Source of the DNA: Fidelibacterota bacterium UBA2986
GTDB lineage: Bacteria > Fidelibacterota > Marinisomatia > Marinisomatales > AB-629-J13
DNA length: 64,000 nt
NCBI GenBank assembly: GCA_002346675.1
Contig: DEAI01000011.1
Span: 137,530 to 201,529 of the forward strand
Direction of reading: 5' to 3'
Made by a program: the position numbers and the translations under genes. A model generated the notes under the pieces. That model was not told the DNA's origin. It saw only the letters and a program-made list of their open reading frames with translations, and made no database searches. The stretch's first letter is position 1. Each line of letters starts with the position of its first letter. Shown here in pieces: positions 17,532-26,417 of the stretch.

Positions 17532-17885
17532 TTATTTATCTAGAAGAGAAAGCACTTTTTCAGGTGGACGACCAATCACAGCGTTCATTCCCCTAACCGC
17601 AATGGGTCGCTCCATAATTTTTGGGTACTTTTCCATCGCACTAAAAAGCGCTTCCCTGTCTTCTTGTTTATCTTTTAACCCTTGCTCTTTAAAAGCAGAT
17701 TCTCTTTTTCTGATAAAATCTTTAGGGTGGAGGTTAAGCTTTTGAGATAGGCCCATCAATTCTTTCTTATTGAGGGGGTGTTTTAAATATTCTACAACCC
17801 CCAGCTCTGTATCGGATCTTCTGAGAAGCAACACGGCCTCTCGGCTTTTGCTTCATCTGGGGTTATGGTAAATGATAGTTTTCAA
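17532..17885 (-). CDS. ArsC-family thiol oxidoreductase, predicted selenoprotein (TGA = Sec11)
   Basis: Read from TTG at 17885, the frame encodes KTIIYHNPR, then an in-frame TGA (17853-17855), then SKSREAVLLL and the full ArsC-family tail, including IERP-like MERPIAVRG and IGRPPE. ArsC proteins carry a catalytic Cys exactly at this TGA (HNPRCSKSRE), so TGA very probably encodes selenocysteine. The 117-residue length is normal for ArsC. AGGAGG lies 5 nt before the TTG. A hairpin just after the TGA fits the bacterial SECIS rules. ArsC-like selenoproteins are known from marine metagenomes. A start after the TGA would remove the active site. Arsenate reduction or a general redox role cannot be told apart. 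Confidence 0.82.
17823..17855 (-). promoter_or_regulatory. Predicted bacterial SECIS element
   Basis: After the TGA come 10 bases, then a seven-pair stem GAGAGGC/GCTTCTC (one G-U pair) closing a six-base loop CGTGTT at 17830-17835. The loop starts 17 nt after the TGA and has G as its second base. Published bacterial SECIS models ask for an apical loop 16-37 nt downstream with a G in its first two positions, and both are met. SelB would bind here to insert selenocysteine. Confidence 0.7.
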
Positions 17886-17895
17886 CGGTTCCTCC
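17886..17895 (-). promoter_or_regulatory. Ribosome binding site deciding the ArsC start
   Basis: AGGAGG on the minus strand, five bases before the TTG codon at 17885. This strong site sits upstream of the TGA and supports translation starting there rather than at a codon after the TGA. Confidence 0.65.
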
Positions 17896-18003
17896 TGTTT
17901 AAAAGTTTTATAAAAACTGACCTTTAAAGTAAAAATTAATTACAATGTAGACTAATTTTATTCATTTAAACTAAGGGCTTTTGCCAACAAAGACCCAGGG
18001 CAA

Positions 18004-18663
18004 TTAAGAATAGCAGGTTATTACAGACTCTGAGAATGTTTTTTTATTTAATACCGGTACCTGCGCACCTCTTGAGGGGTATCCTACGGGAATAAGCAGA
18101 AACGCTCTTTCGTTTTTCGGACGTTTAAGTACTTTTTCCAAAAATCCCATAGGGCTGGGTGTGTGAGTTAGGGTTGCCAGCCCAATTTGGTGGAGAGCCA
18201 TTAACAAAAACCCTGATGCAATGCCTACTGACTCGTTCACATAATAGTTCTTACGTTTTTGTTTTTTTTCAAGCTCATATATCTGTTTAAAAACGACAAC
18301 CAAGCAAGGGGCAGTTTCAATAAATGATTTATTCCAGTTTGTTTCAAACGGGTTTAAATCTTCCAGCCACTCTCGTGTTGCCCGGCGAGAGTAAAACTCT
18401 TTTTCTTCTTTTTCTGCGGCTGTTCGAATTTTTTCTTTAACTCCTTTGTCTGTAATAATTACAAATGTCCAGGGCTCTTTGTTAGCTCCGGACGGTGCAG
18501 AGACAGCTGTTTTGATGGCGTTTTCCACTACCTCCAGTGGGATTTTTTCGCTTGAAAATTCTCTGACCGTCCTGCGTCTTTTCATCTCTTCTAGTAGGGT
18601 TTTTGATTTGTTCAACATCTCGTGTCTATCTTTTTTTGCAAAATTTAATTTTTGGAATGACAT
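18004..18663 (-). CDS. Nitroreductase-family flavoprotein, iodotyrosine-deiodinase-like
   Basis: The 219-residue FMN enzyme carries the IYD subfamily pattern: RRTVREFSSEKIP, the FMN-binding SAPSGANKEPW, AAEKEEKEFYSRR in the active-site lid, YYVNESVGIASGFLL and THTPSPMGFL near the end, then GYP. IYD-type enzymes remove halide from halotyrosines reductively and occur in several marine bacteria. It is divergent from the hydrolase at 18713. The ArsC-like selenoprotein follows downstream. Confidence 0.87.
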   Translation of the reverse strand: MSFQKLNFAKKDRHEMLNKSKTLLEEMKRRRTVREFSSEKIPLEVVENAIKTAVSAPSGANKEPWTFVIITDKGVKEKIRTAAEKEEKEFYSRRATREWLEDLNPFETNWNKSFIETAPCLVVVFKQIYELEKKQKRKNYYVNESVGIASGFLLMALHQIGLATLTHTPSPMGFLEKVLKRPKNERAFLLIPVGYPSRGAQVPVLNKKTFSESVITCYS

Positions 18664-18712
18664 GGTTTTCCTTCTTGGTTTAGTTTCTCAAAAACACTTA
18701 ATCTATACTGCT

Positions 18713-20071
18713 GTGAGACCTCTTGAAATTATAATTTTAAGCTCTTTGCTTTGGATAATTTATCTTTTATTTCGTGAAGATAAAAAACTGTTTTTGTACT
18801 CTCTTTTTGGTGGGCTTCTGGTGTGTTTTTTACATTTTTATCTTGAGTCACAGAGGTGGCAGATGGTACCTGCCTATCTATTGTTTTTAATTGTTTTTCT
18901 CTTTTATAAAAAGGGAGGAGAGAAGCCCCTGTGGGGAAAGTCTCTCATTTTAGTCTATTTTTTGTTCTCTGCTTTTCTTCCTTTTGTGGTTCCTGTTTTT
19001 TCTTTACCAACCCCTACAGGTCCCTACTCTATAGGAACTCAAACCTTTCAGTGGATCGACTCCACCCGGCTGGAATGGTTTACACATGAGAACCCCAACG
19101 ACTATAGAAAGATTATGGTTCAAGTGTGGTATCCCTCCAATGATATAAGAGGGAGAGTCCCTGAACCATACATTGATAATATAACTATCCGGGCGGAAAT
19201 GATAGGGTCTGCTGGGGGTTTTCCCGGCTGGATGGCTGGACACATCAATCTAGTAAAAACAAACTCCTATTTAAACGCAAGTCCAGACCTTACAAGTGCT
19301 CCCTATCCTGTGCTTATTTTATCTCACGGATTAACAGGAATGAGACAGATACACTCTGCTCTCATTGAGGAGCTTACTAGCCACGGGTTTGTTGTGGCAT
19401 CTCTAGATCATCCCTATGACTGTAACTTAACTTTATTTCAAGATGGAACTGTAGCAGACTACCGTTCTGATATAACCGGACACCCTGATAGTGTACAAAT
19501 CAGGAGAAAGCAATTGAACACTAGAGTTGCAGATGTTCAGTTTTTATTAGATACACTAATAAAAAAAAATCAAGCTATACATTTTAATGGTTTAATGGAT
19601 TTAAATAGAGTTGGTGTTTTGGGGCATTCTTATGGTGGCGCAACGGCAATTCAAGTTGCCTTTGAGGATAAGCGTTTTCGCTCGTGCTTAGTTTTAGACA
19701 GCTGGATGAACCCTCTCTCCATAAACGTTTTAAATTCCGGAATAAGCCAACCTTTTATTTATTTAGGTCGACCACACTGGGGTGACTCTGACTATCCTAC
19801 AAGTCCCAATTTAGTTAACACTTTTACAAAATCCTCTCCCGAAAAAAACTTCCAGCTTGTTTTAAAAAACTCTCGTCATCTTGATTTTTGTGATGCACCC
19901 TTGTTTTCACCGTTAACTGACAGGTTTCTTGAAACGGGCCCAATTTCAGCCAAAAAAGCAGTGGCAATAACAAATAAAGTTGCCCTATCTTTTTTTAGTT
20001 ATTTTCTTAAAGACAAACAGGGAGAATTTCCAAATGACATATTAAATGAACCTTTTCTCCTTTTGCGCTGA
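18713..20071 (+). CDS. Membrane-anchored alpha/beta hydrolase, PAF-acetylhydrolase-like
   Basis: The N-terminus has about four hydrophobic helices (residues 1-110). The hydrolase domain follows, with oxyanion segment ILSHGLTG, ASLDHPYD, the nucleophile GHSYGG, Asp in LDSW and a late His in SRHLDF, the order seen in platelet-activating-factor acetylhydrolase-type esterases. The frame is open upstream of the nitroreductase start, so the start is uncertain. I prefer GTG at 18713 (MRPLEIII); ATG at 18662 would overlap the divergent gene's start codon. The substrate is probably an ester or phospholipid. Confidence 0.8.
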   Translation: MRPLEIIILSSLLWIIYLLFREDKKLFLYSLFGGLLVCFLHFYLESQRWQMVPAYLLFLIVFLFYKKGGEKPLWGKSLILVYFLFSAFLPFVVPVFSLPTPTGPYSIGTQTFQWIDSTRLEWFTHENPNDYRKIMVQVWYPSNDIRGRVPEPYIDNITIRAEMIGSAGGFPGWMAGHINLVKTNSYLNASPDLTSAPYPVLILSHGLTGMRQIHSALIEELTSHGFVVASLDHPYDCNLTLFQDGTVADYRSDITGHPDSVQIRRKQLNTRVADVQFLLDTLIKKNQAIHFNGLMDLNRVGVLGHSYGGATAIQVAFEDKRFRSCLVLDSWMNPLSINVLNSGISQPFIYLGRPHWGDSDYPTSPNLVNTFTKSSPEKNFQLVLKNSRHLDFCDAPLFSPLTDRFLETGPISAKKAVAITNKVALSFFSYFLKDKQGEFPNDILNEPFLLLR

Positions 20072-20091
20072 TTTTTTTTGTTCAGTTTAAT

Positions 20092-20119
20092 TTGAAACTT
20101 TTTCCTTATGAATTATTCT
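20092..20119 (+). promoter_or_regulatory. Possible promoter of the purine operon
   Basis: TTGAAA at 20092-20097 and TATTCT at 20114-20119 are separated by 16 bases, a reasonable sigma-70 match about 80 bp before purA. The segment between the hydrolase stop (20071) and purA (20199) has no other signal. No PurR operator or purine riboswitch was recognised. Confidence 0.3.
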
Positions 20120-20198
20120 CTGTAACCTTCAGCCTGTTTATATTACATATTTAATGATTTATCTCTGGCTCTATTAGTGCTTTAAGACTTTTTGATTC

Positions 20199-21491
20199 TT
20201 GAATTCCTACCCATCTAACATCACCGCTATTGTCGGCGCTCAGTGGGGCGACGAAGGTAAGGGGAAAATTACAGATTTTTTTGCCGGTGATTCTGACTAT
20301 GTGGTTCGTTTCCACGGGGGTAACAATGCTGGCCATACCATTATAGTAGATGGTATCACTTTTAAGCTTCACCTTATTCCTTCCGGTATTGTATATGGAA
20401 CACCCACTTCAGTTATTGGAAATGGTGTGGTAGTAGACCCAAAAGCGCTCCTAGACGAAATTGCCTATATAAAAGAAAAAGGGGTCTGTCCTAAGCTTAT
20501 GGTTAGCGATAGGGCTCATGTTATTATGCCTTACCATATTGTTTTAGATAGTGCTCTGTCTGGGCATCAAGGTCAACTCGCCGCTGGCAGTACTAGGCGA
20601 GGAATCGCGCCTGTCTATGCAGATAAAATGTTTCGCAATGGAATCCGTATGGTAGACCTTTTAGAGCCTGACGTATTTCAAGAAAAACTGGAGAAAGGCT
20701 ATAGCTTTGCAAAAGGCTTGATTGAAAAGTCACTAGGAAAATTTTTAGAAATAACCTTAGAAGATATCTTTAGTGCTTATTTGAGCTATGGTAAACAGCT
20801 CTCTGAATATATTTGTGACACATCTGTAGAGCTGTATAATGCCCACAAGTCTGGTAAATCTATATTATTTGAAGGTGCTCAGGGTATTAGTTTAGATGTG
20901 GACCATGGAGTTTATCCGTTTACCACCTCTTCTAATACAGCCGCAGGCCATATTTCGACGGGTACTGGTGTTAGTTTTAGAGAAGTTGGGCGTATTATCG
21001 GGGTGGTAAAGGCTTATTTGAGCCGTGTAGGTGAAAGTCCCCTACCATCGGAAATTCAAGACAATGAGGCTGAAACACTTCGAGAAAAAGGTGGTGAATA
21101 TGGTACCACAACCGGTCGGCCGCGACGTGTGGGTTGGCTAGACCTGGTACAGGTAAGGCAGGCCGTAAGGGTGAACGGCCTCACTGAAATTGCCCTCACT
21201 AAGCTAGACGTTTTAAACGGTTTTGATGAACTACCTGTGTGTATTGCTTACGATGTGAAAGGTAATAAAATTAAAGAAATGCCTGCCAGTTTAACATCTT
21301 ATCGTAAGGCTAAACCTATCTATAAAATATTGTCTGGTTGGGGAGACCTGACGGACAATGTCTGGAATAAAGGGTATGACGCTCTTCCTCAAACCTTAAA
21401 ACATTATATAAACTTTATAGAGAGTGAGGTGGAATGTCCTATTAAAATTGTCTCTGTAGGGCCCCAGCGTCACGAAACTATAATTCGCTAA
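20199..21491 (+). CDS. purA: Adenylosuccinate synthetase
   Basis: The 430-residue enzyme joins IMP and aspartate using GTP, the first step to AMP. Signatures are GAQWGDEGKGKITD (about 12-25), the catalytic His in GGNNAGHT, and STRRGIAPVYADK, GAQGISLDVDHGVYP and TTTGRPRRVGWLD. The start codon is TTG at 20199, since a TGA precedes it two codons upstream in frame and no ATG is near. The ribosome site is weak. It opens the purine operon and overlaps purL by one base (TAATG). Confidence 0.97.
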   Translation: MNSYPSNITAIVGAQWGDEGKGKITDFFAGDSDYVVRFHGGNNAGHTIIVDGITFKLHLIPSGIVYGTPTSVIGNGVVVDPKALLDEIAYIKEKGVCPKLMVSDRAHVIMPYHIVLDSALSGHQGQLAAGSTRRGIAPVYADKMFRNGIRMVDLLEPDVFQEKLEKGYSFAKGLIEKSLGKFLEITLEDIFSAYLSYGKQLSEYICDTSVELYNAHKSGKSILFEGAQGISLDVDHGVYPFTTSSNTAAGHISTGTGVSFREVGRIIGVVKAYLSRVGESPLPSEIQDNEAETLREKGGEYGTTTGRPRRVGWLDLVQVRQAVRVNGLTEIALTKLDVLNGFDELPVCIAYDVKGNKIKEMPASLTSYRKAKPIYKILSGWGDLTDNVWNKGYDALPQTLKHYINFIESEVECPIKIVSVGPQRHETIIR

Positions 21492-23824
21492 TGCCTTTAA
21501 CAAAAGAAATTGTTGATTTTAGTGGCCTAAGTAATCAAAAAATTAAGTCAAAACTAGAAGAGCTCAATATTCCTCTCACCACAGAAGAGGCCTTAAAAAT
21601 CCAAAATGATATGCTTGGCAGGGCTCCATCTCTTTCAGAGCTTATTTTGTTTTCTATTCAGGGCTCTGAGCACTGTGCATATAAAAGTAGCCGGACCCAC
21701 TTAAAACAGTTTATTACCGATGGACCCGACGTTGTTCTGGGCGCTAAAGAAGATGCTGGCGTTGTGGCTGTTACTAAAGACAATAAGGGTAATCGCTGGT
21801 GTGTTGTTATGAGCCATGAATCACATAACCATCCATCTCAGCTAGTCCCTTATGAAGGAGCTGCCACAGGAGTGGGAGGCAATGTCCGAGATGTTATGTG
21901 CATGGGCGCTGAGGTTATTGCCTGTACTGACTCCTTCCGTTTTGGAGAGATTAATAGCAATAAGACCAAGTGGATACATGATGGCGTGGTCGCAGGAATT
22001 GCTGGTTATAGTAATCCATTAGGAATTCCCAATGTTGGTGGTGATATATACTACCACCAAGGCTACAACGAAAACTGCCTTGTCACGCTGGTTACATTAG
22101 GCATTGTTAGGGAAGATCACATTCTACATTCCTATGCACCACAGGGCGCCGATGGATATGACCTTATTTTGGTTGGAAAGCCCACCGATAACAGTGGGTT
22201 TGGTGGTGCAAGTTTTGCCTCTTTAGAGTTAGAAGAGGATAAAAAGGAACAAAACAAGGGAGCGGTGCAGGAACCTAATGCTTTTCTAGAGCGCCATTTG
22301 TTGAAATCATCTTATGCGCTGTTTGATGTTCTAAAAAAAAATGGGCTCATTGAAAATATGGGTTTTAAGGACCTAGGGGCAGGCGGCGTGGCCTGCGCTA
22401 GCGTAGAGTTGGCAGAAACGTCGGGATACGGCTCAGAGGTGTGGATGGATAAAATTCATATAGGTATGGATAATCTTCATCCGTCAGTTTATCTATGCAG
22501 CGAAACCCAGGAGCGGTTTATGTGGGTCTCACCTCCCGAGGTGACGCCATTAATCCTGGAACATTATAATAGAGTGTTTGACCTGCCCGGCGTGAGTAAG
22601 GGCGCACAGGCGTCTGTCGTTGGTAGAATCCGCAACGACGGCCAATATATTGTACATAACGGAGAAGAGGAAATTATCAACGCCCCAGCAGCGGAAATAA
22701 CAAAAGGTTTTTTGTATGATCGTCCTTATAAATCTCGGCAACAGCGTTTTTCGGAACCGGACATTCCAGAACCTTACGATTTTAATGAAACATTACTGAA
22801 AATTTTAGCCCACGAAAATATGGCCAGCCGGGAACCCATATTTGAGGCCTATGATAAACAGGTTCAGGGAAGAGTCTACACCGAAACGGGATTGGCTGAT
22901 GCTGGCGTTTTAGCACCGTTCAATTCTAAAAATTATCCGGAAGAAATCCGCAATATAGGCATAGCTCTGTCTACAGACCAAAACCCACGCCACGGTCTTA
23001 TTAATCCATATTGGGGTGGTGTGAATGCCGTTGTGGAAGCTATGTGTAATGTGGCCGCTGTGGGCGCTACACCCCACGCTGTTTCAGATTGTCTTTGTTT
23101 TGGCAGTCCTGAAAAGCCCCATCAAATGTGGGAGTTTGTAGAAAGCGTCCGTGGAATTTCTGATGCATGCCATGCTATCACCCTGAAAGATAGTCCTAAT
23201 GATGCCACACCCATTATTGCGGGAAATGTGAGCTTTTATAATGAATCAAAAAACTGTGCTATTCCTCCAAGCCCTATCGTATGCTGTTTGGGCCGACTTA
23301 AAAACGTGAATAGCGCGGTGACTATGTCTTTTCAACAACCCAATTCTGTTGTTTTAATGATCGGTGAACGGAAAGATGAGCTGGGGGGGTCGGTCTATTA
23401 TTCTCTCTATAATGAGCTGGGTGCGCAGTTGCCAAAGCCTAGTTTAGATGAAGTAAAAAAACAGATATTTGCCATTACCGATTGTATTGATCAAAACCTG
23501 CTCTTATCGTGCCATGATATCGCTGATGGTGGTATAGCATCAGCCCTGGCGGAAATGACTTTCGGAAACAGTATTGGCTGTAAAGTGCATATTGAAAGTG
23601 ACCTTTCCCTTACAAAAATTCTTTTTTCAGAAACGAGTGGCTTTGTGGCAGAGGTCTCCCGGGAAAATATTGAAAAAGTTCAATCTGTTTTTTTAGACTA
23701 TAGTGTGATCGCCTCTGATATAGGAACTACTGGTGGTGAATCAATAGGTATCAATGAAGCGGTGAATCTCGCAGTTATTAATGCAAGGGAAGCTTGGAGA
23801 AATGGCTTGCGTGATAAACTATGA
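21491..23824 (+). CDS. purL: Phosphoribosylformylglycinamidine synthase, synthetase subunit (small PurL)
   Basis: The 777-residue enzyme converts FGAR to FGAM with ATP and ammonia. It is the small-subunit type: no N-terminal PurS-like domain and no glutaminase. The visible signatures are QGSEHCAYKSSR, MSHESHNHPSQLVPYEGAATGVGG, DLGAGG and SCHDIADGG. It needs PurS and PurQ partners, which here come fused in the purQS gene. It overlaps purA by one base and purM by four (ATGA). Confidence 0.97.
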   Translation: MPLTKEIVDFSGLSNQKIKSKLEELNIPLTTEEALKIQNDMLGRAPSLSELILFSIQGSEHCAYKSSRTHLKQFITDGPDVVLGAKEDAGVVAVTKDNKGNRWCVVMSHESHNHPSQLVPYEGAATGVGGNVRDVMCMGAEVIACTDSFRFGEINSNKTKWIHDGVVAGIAGYSNPLGIPNVGGDIYYHQGYNENCLVTLVTLGIVREDHILHSYAPQGADGYDLILVGKPTDNSGFGGASFASLELEEDKKEQNKGAVQEPNAFLERHLLKSSYALFDVLKKNGLIENMGFKDLGAGGVACASVELAETSGYGSEVWMDKIHIGMDNLHPSVYLCSETQERFMWVSPPEVTPLILEHYNRVFDLPGVSKGAQASVVGRIRNDGQYIVHNGEEEIINAPAAEITKGFLYDRPYKSRQQRFSEPDIPEPYDFNETLLKILAHENMASREPIFEAYDKQVQGRVYTETGLADAGVLAPFNSKNYPEEIRNIGIALSTDQNPRHGLINPYWGGVNAVVEAMCNVAAVGATPHAVSDCLCFGSPEKPHQMWEFVESVRGISDACHAITLKDSPNDATPIIAGNVSFYNESKNCAIPPSPIVCCLGRLKNVNSAVTMSFQQPNSVVLMIGERKDELGGSVYYSLYNELGAQLPKPSLDEVKKQIFAITDCIDQNLLLSCHDIADGGIASALAEMTFGNSIGCKVHIESDLSLTKILFSETSGFVAEVSRENIEKVQSVFLDYSVIASDIGTTGGESIGINEAVNLAVINAREAWRNGLRDKL

Positions 23825-24858
23825 GTAAGTTGGATTATAAATCGTCTGGTGTTGACATAGACGCGGGGAATGAGGCGGTGAGTCGCATCAAAAAGGGGGT
23901 AAGGTCAACCTTTACATCAAATGTTCTCACAGGGTTGGGTGGTTTTGGTTCCCTTTATGATCTGAAGCCTGTTTTAGATAAATACGAGAACCCTGTCATG
24001 GTTCAAAGTATTGACGGCGTGGGGACAAAAACCATTATCGCTAGAAAGGTGGGTAAGTTTGATACCATCGGAATTGATCTTTTAAGCGCTTGTGTAAATG
24101 ATATTTTAGTCATGGGAGCACGGCCACTCACATTTCTGGATTATATTGCCAACGATAAATTGAGACCGGATATTATAGAAGAGATTATCTCTGGGATGGT
24201 AAAAGCTTGCCGGGACACTGGTGTTTCTTTGGTTGGTGGCGAGACAGCTGAGATGCCTGACACCTACCTACCCGGCGAGCACGATCTGGTGGGTATCGTT
24301 ACCGGTGTGGTTGAAAAAAACAACATTATCACCGGTGAAAAAATTAAGGATGGCCATGTGGTCCTAGGGTTGCCGTCCAGCGGGATACACACCAATGGAT
24401 ACTCTTTTGCTCGAAAGCTCTTTTTTGAAACTGGAGGATATAATGTTAATGATTTTATTCCTGAACTTGACAAGCCTATTGGGCTTACTTTACTTGAACC
24501 ACATATAAATTACACTAATCATGTTTTTTCAGTATTAGGGTCAGGGGTTGATGTTAAAGGGATTGCCCATATCACCGGTGGTGGTTTGGTGGAAAATATT
24601 CCCCGGATTTTACCGGATGGTTGTGGGGTGGAAATTCAAAGAGGATCGTGGCCCACCTTACCCGTCTTTGATGTAATGCAATCCATTGGCAATGTGGATG
24701 AAAGGGAAATGTTTCGCGCCTTCAACCTCGGTATAGGGATGGTCATTGTTGTTGATGTTAATGACCTTAAAACTGTGAAGAGGGTGTTAAAAGAGTTAAC
24801 AGAAATATATCAAATTGGGACTGTTGTTAGTGGGAACGGTGGTGTTAGGGTGCTTTGA
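23821..24858 (+). CDS. purM: Phosphoribosylaminoimidazole synthetase (AIR synthetase)
   Basis: The 345-residue enzyme closes the imidazole ring, FGAM to AIR, using ATP. Signatures include YKSSGVDIDAGN, VQSIDGVGTKT, LVGGETAEMPDTY, GLPSSGIHTNGYS and the C-terminal HITGGGLVENIPR. Length is normal. It shares the PurL superfamily fold. The stop overlaps the start of a decayed gene (TTGA). Confidence 0.97.
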   Translation: MSKLDYKSSGVDIDAGNEAVSRIKKGVRSTFTSNVLTGLGGFGSLYDLKPVLDKYENPVMVQSIDGVGTKTIIARKVGKFDTIGIDLLSACVNDILVMGARPLTFLDYIANDKLRPDIIEEIISGMVKACRDTGVSLVGGETAEMPDTYLPGEHDLVGIVTGVVEKNNIITGEKIKDGHVVLGLPSSGIHTNGYSFARKLFFETGGYNVNDFIPELDKPIGLTLLEPHINYTNHVFSVLGSGVDVKGIAHITGGGLVENIPRILPDGCGVEIQRGSWPTLPVFDVMQSIGNVDEREMFRAFNLGIGMVIVVDVNDLKTVKRVLKELTEIYQIGTVVSGNGGVRVL

Positions 24859-25162
24859 AGCAAATATTGTTATTTTTTTTGTGTTGTCTTTTGTTGTTAG
24901 TCAACTCTATACCAGGGACAATAATGAACCATTACATTATAAATTAAAATTACATAGTGATCTTGTGAAAAAACCACCAGTATTGTTTTTGTTGTCTGGC
25001 ACAGAGGACTCCTTTAGTACAAAGTGGTCTAAGTAGGCAAAGATATTATTTGATCAACTGGAAGCTAACAGAGAATTCTTTGACTATGCTATCGGCAAGG
25101 AAATGAGTGAGAAAACAATCCTAAAAATAAACAGATGGTTAAAAACTTTTTGTGAAATCTAA
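24855..25162 (+). pseudogene. Decayed secreted protein gene between purM and purQS
   Basis: A TTG overlapping the purM stop begins a signal-peptide-like frame. Adding one T to the run of eight T at about 24873-24880 gives one continuous reading (signal peptide FFFVLSFVVSQ, then LKLHSDLVKKPPVLFLLSGTEDSF). A TAG at about 25035 then breaks it before AKILFDQLEANREFFDYA and a final TAA at 25160-25162 inside purQS. PPVLFLLSG resembles an alpha/beta-hydrolase strand, but too little is left to name it. A single-base run error plus a real stop is possible. Confidence 0.5.
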
Positions 25163-26417
25163 GGCAAAAATTGCAATCATTCAGTTTCCTGGCTCTAACA
25201 CAGAGCGTGAAACACATATGGCCTGCCACCGCGTAGGACTAAACCCTGTTGAGTTTCTATGGAATGAGTCAACAAAAATATTGTCTGAGTTTGATGGCTA
25301 TATAATCGTAGGCGGATTTTCCTACGAAGATCGATCTAGGGCTGGTGTTATTGCGGCTCTAGACCCCATTATGGACCAAGTTAAAATAGAAGCGGCTGCG
25401 GGGAAACCCGTACTAGGTATCTGCAATGGAGCCCAGATTTTGGTAGAAAGCGGGCTTGTCCCGGGGTTGGAAAATCACCGTCTCGGTGTGGCGCTTACTG
25501 ATAACAAGCGGGTAAGGGGAGGACATGTGGTAGGTGTGGGTTATTACAACACCTGGGCCAATCTGCAAATGTCAGTTTCTCCAACGCGTTGTGCTTTTAC
25601 GCGCCATTTAAAGAGTCGTGATTTTATAACCATTCCTTTGGCTCACGGAGAGGGGAGGTTTATCATCCCGGATGAACTTTTAAAAAAAATGATTATCAAT
25701 GATCAGGCTGTTTACCGCTACTGCGATGACAGTGGTGATGTGGTGGATGAATTCCCCACCAATCCTAATGGGTCCACATATAACCTGGCAGCGGTGTGCA
25801 ATTCCCAGGGAAATGTCATGGCCATGATGCCTCACCCAGAGCGAACGAAAAGCGGGGATGTTATCTTTTTTTCAATGAAAGAATTTATAGAAAAAGGTAA
25901 CCCGGCCACTGATCATAAACTCTCTTACTGCAACCCCCGCTACAAAATGAGAGAGCACACAGCAAGTCCGGGAGCAACAGAGTGGTTTATAAATATGATC
26001 ATTACCGATAACGAAGCCGTGTCTGTTAATAGTGCATTAACCCGGCTAGGGTATGATGTAGCTGTCTCCCGTCAGAGCTATTGGGAAATCTCAACAAGCG
26101 GAAATAGAGATGAGACCCTAAGGAAAATTGACGCATCTGGAGAGCTCTATAATTCAAACAAAGAGTTTATCAGTGAAACTGTGTCCAATAAAAACACGGC
26201 GTCATTTTTGGTGTGTCATAAAGAAGATGTGCGCGGGCGTGCAAAGTTTGAATCTCTTAGGGGGCGATTCGAAATTCATAGTTTGACCAAATTAAAATAT
26301 GGCGTTATATGGAATGTGTCCATAAATAGCGGTAATTTTAATACTGTTTTAAAGAAAATTTTAAACACTCACATATTATACAATCCACTATCTCATGAAT
26401 GCTATAGAATCAACTAA
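25152..26417 (+). CDS. purQ: FGAM synthase glutaminase fused to PurS-like repeats (PurQ-PurS)
   Basis: Residues 1-285 are PurQ glutaminase: IIQFPGSN, the nucleophile Cys91 in GICNGAQ, His163 region PLAHGEG, and the triad His228/Glu230 in PHPE. Typical PurQ stops near 230-270 residues, but this one has 421. Residues about 277-345 (ALTRLGYDV, then EISTSG, then ELYNSNKE) and 350-421 (LKYGVIWNVSI, ILYNPLSHECYRI) each look like a PurS subunit, the adapter that connects PurQ to small PurL. No separate purS exists in the operon, so the fusion is functionally sensible. Start is GTG. It overlaps purC by 23 bases. Confidence 0.9.
   Translation: MKSKAKIAIIQFPGSNTERETHMACHRVGLNPVEFLWNESTKILSEFDGYIIVGGFSYEDRSRAGVIAALDPIMDQVKIEAAAGKPVLGICNGAQILVESGLVPGLENHRLGVALTDNKRVRGGHVVGVGYYNTWANLQMSVSPTRCAFTRHLKSRDFITIPLAHGEGRFIIPDELLKKMIINDQAVYRYCDDSGDVVDEFPTNPNGSTYNLAAVCNSQGNVMAMMPHPERTKSGDVIFFSMKEFIEKGNPATDHKLSYCNPRYKMREHTASPGATEWFINMIITDNEAVSVNSALTRLGYDVAVSRQSYWEISTSGNRDETLRKIDASGELYNSNKEFISETVSNKNTASFLVCHKEDVRGRAKFESLRGRFEIHSLTKLKYGVIWNVSINSGNFNTVLKKILNTHILYNPLSHECYRIN

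Noticed and set aside
17532..17834. ArsC gene taken as a truncated protein starting after the TGA (GTG at 17834)
   Set aside because: The ribosome site and the conserved HNPR segment lie upstream; starting at 17834 would remove the catalytic residue and leave no good start signal.
18446..18712. Upstream extension of the plus-strand hydrolase gene
   Set aside because: That part lies inside the nitroreductase gene on the other strand and has no hydrolase similarity; it is a shadow frame.
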